Positions 8,138-16,800 of a stretch of 32,613 nucleotides of DNA are shown here, in pieces (position 1 is the first letter of the stretch; each line of letters begins with the position of its first letter). Under the pieces are notes generated by a model, which was given only the letters and a program-made list of their open reading frames with translations, did no database searches and had not been told where the DNA came from. The translations under genes were made by a program, and so were the position numbers. Source of the DNA: Bacteroidota bacterium (lineage in GTDB: Bacteria > Bacteroidota > Bacteroidia > Cytophagales > Thermoflexibacteraceae); contig RDXG01000218.1 of NCBI GenBank assembly GCA_004292785.1, positions 1 through 32,613 of the forward strand. The letters run 5' to 3'.

Positions 8138-9601
8138 TTATTTATCCAATAAAGCAAACATTTTTTCGACCATTTCTCTATCGTCAAAATGATGTTTTTC
8201 GCCTTTAATTTCCTGATAATCTTCATGACCTTTGCCCGCAATCAAAATAATATCGCCAGAATTGGCAATTTCGCAGGCTTTTTGGATCGCTTGCGCCCTG
8301 TCCACAATTTGCATGGTTTTTTTGAAATCTATTGGTTGAACACCTTTTTGCATTTGCTCAATAATTTGTTCAGGTTCTTCAAAACGCGGATTGTCCGAAG
8401 TCAAAATTACTTTGTTACTGTATTTGCAAGCAATATCTGCCATCATTGGGCGTTTGCTGGCATCGCGGTTTCCGCCACAACCGACCACCGTAATCACTTG
8501 TTCGTTGCGAGTTCTGAAATGATCGATGGTTTTGAGAACGTTTTGCAAAGAATCGGGAGTATGCGAATAATCTACGATTGCTAAAATATTTTGCTTGGAC
8601 ATAATTCTTTCAAATCTGCCTTTAACGGGGTTTAAAGCCGATAAAGCTGCTAAAATTTCCAGAGAATCTTCACCAAGTAAAACTGCTGACGCATAAACTG
8701 TCAACAAATTGTAAGCATTAAATTCGCCAATTAATTGAAACCAAATTTGTTGATGCCCAATTTCCAACTCGATGCCTTGCGGACTGTTCGAAACAATTTT
8801 TGCCTTAAAATCTGCCATCGATTTGATGCCATAAAAATGCTTTTTGGCTTTGCAATTTTGCAACATAATTTCGCCATTTTTGTCATCTCGGTTTACCAAA
8901 GCAAAAGATTTTGAGTTTAAACGATCAAAAAACAATTTTTTTGCATCCCTGTATGCCTCAAAAGTTTGGTGATAATCCAAATGATCATGGGTCAAATTAG
9001 AAAAGATTGCACCGTCAAAATCCAAACCTGTAACTCGATGCTGAACCAAAGCATGAGAACTGACTTCCATGAACGCATGGGTACAACCTGCATCTACAAT
9101 TTTTTTCAGTAACTCGTTGATTGTCAAGGCATCAGGGGTAGTATGTGAAGCCGAAAAAACTTGATTTCCTATTTGATGTTGGATGGTAGAAAGCAAACCG
9201 ACATGGTAGCCCAAACGCATAAAAAGTGCGTGCAAAAGCGTTACAGTGGTAGTTTTGCCGTTTGTGCCTGTGATTCCTACCAATTTGAGTTTTTCGGAAG
9301 GTCGATCATAAAAATTGCAAGCCATGATCGCCAGCGCTTCGGAAGAATTTCGAACTTGCAAATAGGTAATTCCTTCTTTCAGATTTTGGGGCAAGATTTC
9401 GCAAACCACAGCCAAAATGCCTTTTTCAGAAACGGACTCGATAAATTCATGTCCATCCGATTTTTCGCCTTTGATTGCCACAAAAACGTCATTTTGCTGA
9501 ATTTTGCGAGAGTCGAATTGGATTTGGCGAATTTCTATACTTGTGTTGCCTTTAACCGCCAATAAAGGGACTTTATAAATGATTTCTTGTAGGATTTTCA
9601 T
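8138..9601 (-). CDS. murE: UDP-N-acetylmuramoyl-L-alanyl-D-glutamate--2,6-diaminopimelate ligase
   Basis: 487 aa; P-loop VGITGTNGKTTTVTLLHALF, FMEVSSHAL, FSNLTHDHLDYHQTFEAY, VVGCGGNRDASKRPMMADIA and SDNPRFE (DNPR motif typical of meso-DAP-adding MurE). Confidence 0.93.
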   Translation of the reverse strand: MKILQEIIYKVPLLAVKGNTSIEIRQIQFDSRKIQQNDVFVAIKGEKSDGHEFIESVSEKGILAVVCEILPQNLKEGITYLQVRNSSEALAIMACNFYDRPSEKLKLVGITGTNGKTTTVTLLHALFMRLGYHVGLLSTIQHQIGNQVFSASHTTPDALTINELLKKIVDAGCTHAFMEVSSHALVQHRVTGLDFDGAIFSNLTHDHLDYHQTFEAYRDAKKLFFDRLNSKSFALVNRDDKNGEIMLQNCKAKKHFYGIKSMADFKAKIVSNSPQGIELEIGHQQIWFQLIGEFNAYNLLTVYASAVLLGEDSLEILAALSALNPVKGRFERIMSKQNILAIVDYSHTPDSLQNVLKTIDHFRTRNEQVITVVGCGGNRDASKRPMMADIACKYSNKVILTSDNPRFEEPEQIIEQMQKGVQPIDFKKTMQIVDRAQAIQKACEIANSGDIILIAGKGHEDYQEIKGEKHHFDDREMVEKMFALLDK

Positions 9602-9616
9602 AAAAACAACTCAAAA

Positions 9617-9640
9617 AACACAGGCAAAAGTGCCTGTGTT
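9617..9640 (-). terminator. Rho-independent terminator of the aldehyde dehydrogenase gene
   Basis: Minus strand AACACAGGCA-CTTT-TGCCTGTGTT followed by TTTT: perfect 10-bp stem with T tract, just downstream of the ALDH stop (9656). Confidence 0.82.
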
Positions 9641-9655
9641 GGGTTAAATATAAAT

Positions 9656-11218
9656 TTAGACATCAAACTTAATTCCTTGTGCCAAAGGCAAAGTTTTTCC
9701 GTAATTGATGGTGTTGGTTTGTCTTCGCATATAGACTTTCCAAGCGTCAGAACCCGATTCTCTGCCTCCTCCTGTTTCTTTTTCGCCACCAAAAGCTCCG
9801 CCAATTTCTGCTCCAGAAGTTCCAATGTTTACGTTTGCAATTCCACAATCCGAGCCTTGTGCTGACAAAAATTGTTCGGTTTCTAAAATATGATTTGAGA
9901 AAATCGAAGAAGACAAACCTTGTTTTACTCCGTTTTGTAAATCGATGGCATTTTCTACATCTCCTTGATACTTAATCAAATACAAAATTGGCGCGAAAGT
10001 TTCGTCTTGCACAATTTGAAAATGATTTTCGGCTTCGCAAATGGCAGGTACAACATAAGTACCCGATTCGTATTTTTCGCCTGACAAAACTGTGCCTCCG
10101 TACAAAATTTTTCCGCCATCATTTTTTAGTTTTTCGAGGGCGTGAAGGAAGTTTCTGACCGCATCTTTGTCAATCAACGGACTAACCAAAGTTCCGCTTT
10201 CCAAAGGATTTCCGATGGTTAATTTTGGATAAATTTCTAACAATCTATTTTTGACTTGATCATAGACTTTTTCGTGAACAATTAAGCGGCGAGTAGTCGT
10301 ACAACGCTGTCCGCAAGTGCCAACTGCTCCAAAAACGGTTGCTCTAATTGCCATTTCCAAATTTGCGTGTTCGGTAATAATAATTGCATTGTTTCCGCCC
10401 AATTCCAACAAAGATTTTCCCAAACGTTTGGCAACTGCTTCGCCTACTTTTTTGCCCATTCTGGTAGAACCTGTGGCAGAAACCAATGGAACTCTGGTAT
10501 CGTCAGACATCAATTCGCCAATTTTATAATCTCCGATGATCAAGTTAAAAATGCCTTCGGGCAATTCATTTTTTTTCAAAACATCAGCAATAATATGTTG
10601 GCAGGCAAGTGCGGTCAAAGGCGTTTTTTCGGAAGGTTTCCACACGCAAACATCACCGCAAACGGCTGCTAACATGGCGTTCCACGCCCAAACTGCCACA
10701 GGAAAATTGAAAGCCGAAATAATTCCCACAATTCCGATCGGGTGATATTGTTCGTACATTCTGTGTTCTGGTCGTTCAGAATGCATGGTCAAACCGTAGA
10801 GTTGGCGTGAAAGTCCGACAGCAAAATCGCAAATATCGATCATTTCTTGCACTTCGCCAAGTCCTTCTTGCAGGATTTTTCCCATTTCATAACTTACCAA
10901 TTTTCCTAGCGGTTCTTTGTAAACGCGCAACTGATCGCCAATTTGACGTACAATTTCGCCTCTTTTTGGTGCGGGAACTTTACGCCAGATTTTGTAGGCT
11001 TTTTGGGCTTGCTCAATCACTGTTTGGTAATGATAGCCGTCTGCCAAACGAACTGCGGAAATTAATTTGCCATCCACAGGCGAAAAAATTTCTCTAACTG
11101 CGCCTTCTTCGGCATTGTTCCAAACCAAACCTGTGCTATAAGCGGGATTTACGGAACGAATTTGCAAAATTTCTAAGACTTTTGCGATCTCTGCATTTGT
11201 TTTTATGGTAGTTTGCAT
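9656..11218 (-). CDS. Aldehyde dehydrogenase, ALDH7 family (alpha-aminoadipic semialdehyde dehydrogenase-like)
   Basis: LGKSLLELGGNNAIIITE, GTCGQRCTTTRRLIVHE, ETFAPILYLIKY, NVNIGTSGAEIGGAFGGEKETGGGRESGSDAWKVYMRRQTNTINYGKTLPLAQGIKF closely follow ALDH7A1/AASADH sequence. Likely start ATG at 11216-11218 (MQTTIKT) rather than 11239. Confidence 0.9.
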   Translation of the reverse strand: MQTTIKTNAEIAKVLEILQIRSVNPAYSTGLVWNNAEEGAVREIFSPVDGKLISAVRLADGYHYQTVIEQAQKAYKIWRKVPAPKRGEIVRQIGDQLRVYKEPLGKLVSYEMGKILQEGLGEVQEMIDICDFAVGLSRQLYGLTMHSERPEHRMYEQYHPIGIVGIISAFNFPVAVWAWNAMLAAVCGDVCVWKPSEKTPLTALACQHIIADVLKKNELPEGIFNLIIGDYKIGELMSDDTRVPLVSATGSTRMGKKVGEAVAKRLGKSLLELGGNNAIIITEHANLEMAIRATVFGAVGTCGQRCTTTRRLIVHEKVYDQVKNRLLEIYPKLTIGNPLESGTLVSPLIDKDAVRNFLHALEKLKNDGGKILYGGTVLSGEKYESGTYVVPAICEAENHFQIVQDETFAPILYLIKYQGDVENAIDLQNGVKQGLSSSIFSNHILETEQFLSAQGSDCGIANVNIGTSGAEIGGAFGGEKETGGGRESGSDAWKVYMRRQTNTINYGKTLPLAQGIKFDV

Positions 11219-11236
11219 AAATTTGAGTTTATAACA

Positions 11237-11244
11237 CAAAGGTA
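11237..11244 (-). promoter_or_regulatory. Candidate Bacteroidota -7 box (TACCTTTG)
   Basis: Minus strand TACCTTTG matches TAnnTTTG, 18 nt upstream of the ALDH ATG; no clear -33 partner. Its position supports the 11218 start. Confidence 0.35.
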
Positions 11245-11295
11245 GGATTTTGGATAATTGAATGTTTGATTTTATGTTTTTTTATTTAAAAATTC

Positions 11296-11336
11296 AAAAA
11301 AAATGGTTTCTATATCCCAAAAAAACCATTTTTTTT
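11296..11336 (-). terminator. Rho-independent terminator of the methyltransferase gene
   Basis: AAAAAAAATGGTTT...AAACCATTTTTTTT inverted repeat overlapping the stop codon at 11335-11337, with T tract on the minus strand. Confidence 0.7.
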
Positions 11337-13776
11337 AGCCTTTCAAAAACCCATATTCATAAATTTTAGGCTCAATTTTGTTTGCCAAAACTTGCATTTT
11401 CGCGCGCAAAATTGCCATCAATTCGTTATATTTTTCGTCTGCACTTGACGAGTTCATTCTGCCTTTTTCGTTTCTGCCCTGAAAATACTCTCGAATGTCG
11501 TATAAAGAAGCATTGACATTCGCAATTTCGCCTAAAATGGGCATATCTTTGATTGTTTGATGATAATGAATCCACAAATTTCTGCCTGCATCAAAAACAG
11601 TTTTTGCCTCTGCCGAAAATTCTAAATTTGCTGTTAAATTAGCCGTTTTTTTAGGCAAAAGCGAAAGCGAATCGTCTTTGATTTTGCCATTTATAAAATC
11701 AGTCATAAAATTACTATCAAATTTTCTCATCGAATCTACTTCTGTTTCTGTGAAAGGAATCCAATGATTTACTCCATATTTAGAAGAAATATTGTTGTTA
11801 AACAAAGTATAAGCAAGGCAATTACTTTGAAATTCCTTGTCTTTTTCCCATTTTTTGTTGGGATACAAAAACTGATCACGGTCGTTGAGCCAAGTGGCTT
11901 TGATGGATTTTCGAACAGCAAAGAAAATGCAATTTTGTATGAGATTATTTTTAGTAATATTGTGTGTTTGGGAGTGTTTTACCACTATTGTTGAAGGATT
12001 AGTAGTAACAAAAACAATTCTGTTATTTTGAAAATCAGATGCGCCACGAACCATATAAGCCAATCGTTCACCTTTTTTATCATAAAATTGTTGCATCCAA
12101 TTCAAAATCACTTTATTTTTTTCAACCAAGACTATGTTTTTTTTACCTATCCATTTCTTTATGCCATCAAAAATATCTATTTTGATTTTAGAAAATTTTT
12201 CTTTTTCAGAGCTATCCCAAATAAAAAAGCCAATCGGAAATTTTCCTTTTACATTGTCAAAGGTATCGGAAGGTGCCATAAAACATTTTTTTAGTTTTGC
12301 CAAAAAAACCTGCCTAAAATTTGAAAAATTCTGGGACTGTAAAATTTTCAACTTTGAAAAATTTGCCAAAATTACTCCATTAAGTTCCATATAAATTCTG
12401 ATGAGAAATTGCGCAAAAATCTCATTTATTCCTCTGCCAAGAATTGAAAAATATTGTTTGTATATTTTATTTGTGGAAACTCCTGATTTATGCCGCTTAT
12501 TTCCACTGATGGTATCAGTAGCACTAGCCTCCGCATAAGGCGGATTAATGTAAATCACCAACTTCTTCCGCTTTTCAGGATCATTCACAATTTCCTGCAA
12601 TTCATTCGGCAATTTGTCAAAAGAATCATTCAAAAAATCGAATTGAAAAACGTGATTTTCTAGTAAATTTGCACCATTCAAAATCCGATCTCGCATCACA
12701 TCTACATCTTGGCGATCAAGTGTAGAAGCCCAAATTCGATTTTTATTTGTTAAACCTGTCAATAAATTGCCCGTTCCCGCCGCACAATCCCAAATATAAT
12801 ATTCGTCCTGCCAATTTTCTCCCAAAACATCTGCCAAATAGCGTTGAGATAATTCGACCCAAATTTGTGGAGTAAAAAAGCTGCCTTTGCGTTCACGAAC
12901 ATCCTGCGGAACTAACAAATCTCTGCGTTCTACAATATAATCCCAATATTCTGTTTTTGGAGGGCGTTCATATTTATTCCAAAAAATTTGGTGCGCTTTC
13001 TGTTTGTCCAAAAAAGATGTTTTTTGAAAATTAAACAAGCCCAATTCGTCTAATTTGCGATCTAATTCATAATGATTTTTTTTCAGAAGTACATACAAAT
13101 TATCTTTCAAACTTTCATTTTCAGAAGATAATAAATCTGCCAAATAAAAATCTCCATCGATAATGCCTATTTTTTTAACCAAAGCCCAATTTACCGCAAT
13201 AGTCGGCTTTACCAAATTTAGCCATTTGTTATAGATCGTAATGAAATTATTTTTGTCAATTCTGATTTTTTGATTGCCAAATTTGCCCGAAATAAAATTG
13301 TTTTCGATAAATTCACGTAATTCTTGATCGTCATTTTCATAGAAAAATTGCAAGGAATTTGTTTCGATGATTGCGCGCGCCTTTTCCAAAACCATTTTAA
13401 ATTCCTTAGTTTCATAATTCGAGGGCGCAACATTCCAGTTAAAATCGTTTAAATAAAAAATTTCTTGAATGTAATTATAAGGAATAAAAGCAATTTTTTC
13501 GGCATCAAAAGCACCCAAATAGGCAGGAGGCAGAGTTTGTTCGAAGGTGCGCGCTTTGCCAACGGTCAAAATTAATTGCGTGATGGAGTTAAAAATGTCG
13601 GCTTTGCCTTTTTTTGCCTCTGCCCAAAGCACCGATTCGGTTTCTAAAAATGAAAATTCTTTTTTGATGGTTACAGAAAAATCGATGTTGCCAATGATTT
13701 TGGCGCAGTCAAATTCAGGAAAATAAGTTTCTGATATTCTGATTTTTAATTCTTCTTCTCTGATGTTTTCGTACAT
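11335..13776 (-). CDS. Solitary fused restriction-modification type protein: N-terminal PD-(D/E)XK-like nuclease plus N6-adenine DNA methyltransferase (type IIG-like)
   Basis: ESVLWAEAKKGKADIF (E-x-K nuclease-like motif), KGSFFTPQIWVELSQRYL, YYIWDCAAGTGNLLTGL (SAM motif I), LVIYINPPYAEA (motif IV NPPY). Start at ATG 13774-13776 (MYENIREEELKIR); the track's extension to 13830 runs into the upstream terminator hairpin. Confidence 0.78.
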   Translation of the reverse strand: MYENIREEELKIRISETYFPEFDCAKIIGNIDFSVTIKKEFSFLETESVLWAEAKKGKADIFNSITQLILTVGKARTFEQTLPPAYLGAFDAEKIAFIPYNYIQEIFYLNDFNWNVAPSNYETKEFKMVLEKARAIIETNSLQFFYENDDQELREFIENNFISGKFGNQKIRIDKNNFITIYNKWLNLVKPTIAVNWALVKKIGIIDGDFYLADLLSSENESLKDNLYVLLKKNHYELDRKLDELGLFNFQKTSFLDKQKAHQIFWNKYERPPKTEYWDYIVERRDLLVPQDVRERKGSFFTPQIWVELSQRYLADVLGENWQDEYYIWDCAAGTGNLLTGLTNKNRIWASTLDRQDVDVMRDRILNGANLLENHVFQFDFLNDSFDKLPNELQEIVNDPEKRKKLVIYINPPYAEASATDTISGNKRHKSGVSTNKIYKQYFSILGRGINEIFAQFLIRIYMELNGVILANFSKLKILQSQNFSNFRQVFLAKLKKCFMAPSDTFDNVKGKFPIGFFIWDSSEKEKFSKIKIDIFDGIKKWIGKKNIVLVEKNKVILNWMQQFYDKKGERLAYMVRGASDFQNNRIVFVTTNPSTIVVKHSQTHNITKNNLIQNCIFFAVRKSIKATWLNDRDQFLYPNKKWEKDKEFQSNCLAYTLFNNNISSKYGVNHWIPFTETEVDSMRKFDSNFMTDFINGKIKDDSLSLLPKKTANLTANLEFSAEAKTVFDAGRNLWIHYHQTIKDMPILGEIANVNASLYDIREYFQGRNEKGRMNSSSADEKYNELMAILRAKMQVLANKIEPKIYEYGFLKG

Positions 13777-13797
13777 TTTTGTTTTTTTTATAGACAA

Positions 13798-13805
13798 CAA
13801 AAGTA
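13798..13805 (-). promoter_or_regulatory. Candidate Bacteroidota -7 box (TACTTTTG)
   Basis: Minus strand TACTTTTG matches TAnnTTTG, 21 nt upstream of the revised methyltransferase start; -33 not identified. Confidence 0.35.
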
Positions 13806-13819
13806 TAAAAAACAAAATA

Positions 13820-13855
13820 AAAAAATCCACAAATTTTTGTTTTTGTGGATTTTTT
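13820..13855 (-). terminator. Rho-independent terminator of the giant surface-protein gene
   Basis: AAAAAATCCACAAA ... TTTGTGGATTTTTT stem-loop just downstream of the stop at 13878. Confidence 0.75.
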
Positions 13856-13877
13856 GAAAATATTTTTGTTAATTTTT

Positions 13878-16800
13878 TTAATCTTTAACTACTCTTTTCC
13901 AAACTAAGCCTTTTTCTGTTCGGATTCTGATCACGTACATTCCTGAAGAATTTTCTTGTAAATCGATCAAAATCAAGTCTTTTGAAAGACTTTGTTTGAA
14001 GTCAATTTGTGCGCCAATACTGTTAAATACTTGAATATCAAGCACTTTTTCAGGACTTTGAATGTAAAACAAACGGTTTGTTGGGTTTGGATAAATGTTT
14101 AATTCTGTTGAAATTGTCGAATTATCCAAGGAAGTAGCCGCCAATACAAGCGGTTTAGAAATTTGGACACAACCGTTTATGTCCGTAACTTGTGCTTGAT
14201 AAACTCCTGTTTGTTTGGCAATTAAAGTGGCTTCGTTTTCGTCTTGAATGATATTTTGATTCAAAAACCAACGATAATTTAGAATTTTCGAGTTAGAAAC
14301 TGCTCGCAAAACATTTGATTCGGCTTCAATTTTGACTTCAGAAGTTTGGAAATATTTGATCGAAACTTCATCAGAAATTTGGCTACATTCGTTAAAATCG
14401 GTGATGATTGCCGAATATTTGCCAATTTCTGTAACTGCCAAAGTGTTGTTATTTCCACCCAAAATTCTAATTCCATTTTTCAACCATTGCACTTCATAAT
14501 TTTTATTGGTATTCAAAGAAAGTTGCGCATTTACATTTTCAGCACCGCAAAACAAAACCTGCCCTTTTACTTGAATTTTAGGCTGTTCGATGCTTCCGCA
14601 ATTTGCTCTAAGCCTAATTTCTTGGCTAAACAAAGTCAATTCTGGGGCTTTCGGATTTTGAACTGTTACATGATACGTTCCAATATCCGTTTTTCGCATC
14701 GAATTGATGAGCAAATTTTCGCTTGTAACATCTATTTTTTGGTTATTTCTATACCATTGATAGCGATTTTGCGAACCTGTCGCAGTTACAGTAGTTTTGA
14801 AAAAGTCTTGCAAATTGATCAAATATTCAGCTTCTTCGCCAATTTTGCCTTGCGGAGCATAACTTACTTTCATTTCAGTTCTGCCACCGCTTGGCAACAA
14901 ATCCTCAATATCAGCAAATTGTAATTGATTGCTTTGAACCGCCAATATTTGCAGATTTTGCAAGGCTGTGAATTTTGGCAAAGATTTTAACAAATTGCTA
15001 TGCAAATACAACTCTTTCAAGCTGTTTAGCAAGCCAATTTGGTTTGGAATATTTGCAAATAAATTATTGTTTAAATACAAAATTTCAATGTTTTTGAGTT
15101 TAAACAAAGTCAAAGGAATATTTTTGAGATAATTATTTCCCAAATGCAAGATTCTTAATTTTGTTAAATCTCCCAAAGTTTCAGGAATGACTTTTAGGTC
15201 GTTATTATTTAAAAACAAGTTTTCCAAAGCAGGCAATTTTCCGATTTCGATATCTAATTCATCGAATTGATTATGCGACAAAAACAAGGTTTTGAGTTTG
15301 CGCAAATCGATAAATTCTTTGCCAATTTTTCCAACAAATTCGTTTTTGGACAAATCCAAATATTCAAGATCAACCAAAGTTTTGATAGATTCAGGAATTT
15401 TGCCATTTAATTTGTTTCCCGACAAATTTAGACGCCTTAATTTGCTAGGAACAGTCAAGAAAAAGTCTTCCAAATTTTCGGGCAAAGAACCTTCCAAACC
15501 TGCATTATTGAGGTCTAATTCGGTTAATCTGCCGTTTTCTATAAATACGCCTTCCCAATTTTCGGGTGATAAACTCAAATCCCATGCTTTTTTCCAAACT
15601 TTTCCTTTTGTTTTTTCATACAAATTAACCAAAAACAAAGAATCTGAAATGGCTAATGTTGGTTGAATGACAAAAGTATAAACCACGTTGCTCGTATCTG
15701 CGCAATAAGGCGTACTCAAAATTCGGCGCAAAAACGACGTAGAATCGGGTTTGAATTTTTCCAAAAACAAGCTATCACTCACGTTTTTCCAAACTTTTCT
15801 GTCGGTAGAAGCCTGCCAATGAATAGTAATAAATTCGGTTTTGTTGGTGCTTGGTTTAAAAAGTGTGTCCAAATCCATTTTTATTTTGGCAGTTGCTCCC
15901 AATTTGATGGTGTCGTTGCTTGCAATTTGGTTTTTACCAAAAATTACAGGCGTTTGGAATTTGAACTCTTTTTCTGTTTCCAATTTGAAACCGCAATTAT
16001 TTACGGCTCTTACTCTTAGTAAATAAATTCGGTTTGGCTCTACTTCTACTGTGCTGTCGTAACTTACCATTTTGTCACCAACCGATTTTTTCTTCATTGT
16101 AAAACCACCTTCTTCAAAAACGCCTTTTTTCTTTTCCGATTTCCAAACAAAACTCAAAGAAGTAGGATTTTCGCCTGCAACCACACTTCCTTTGAAACGC
16201 ACTTTTATTTTTTTGCCTTCTTTTTGACAGGAAACAAAAGAAACGTCATCTAAATTTACTTTCAAAACAGGCGGACAAGCCACAATTGGGCTTGTAGAAG
16301 GATTATTCACAAATTCAGAACCTTCAAAACTTGCGTCGATGCTTTGCACTCCCCAATAATACGTTCCCGCAGGAATATTTTTGAGAACTATTTTTTGACT
16401 ATGTCCCGCATTGCCTTCTTGTGCCACATAACGCTTGCCATTGCTTGTATTTGCCAAAGGACTTAGTAAAAACACGCCATTTGCATCTCGAACAAACACG
16501 TTGTAAGTCAAGCCCAAAGGTTTGGTTTTGGTATCTTCGCCCTTGCCCCAAGTGATGGTCATGCTGTTGGTTTTGCCATCGGCAGACATGATTACTTCGG
16601 CGGTTGGGCTTGCAGGTGCGCTCGGTTTGTCGTTTTTGGCGGTGGCATCATTGGCGTAAATGTTGGTTGCAAAAACTCCATTTTTAGCACCAGAAACCAA
16701 TAAATCCAAATCCGAGTCGTTGTCAAAATCTCCAAAAGCAACCGAAGCATCTTTTACGGCAGGAAAATTTCCCATGAATTTGAAATCTTGTCCTGCCAAA

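Noticed and set aside
9598-9825. ORF of 75 aa on the minus strand overlapping the ALDH C-terminus
   Set aside because: Out of frame with the ALDH7 coding sequence, which has full-length family similarity; no motif and it crosses the ALDH terminator hairpin.
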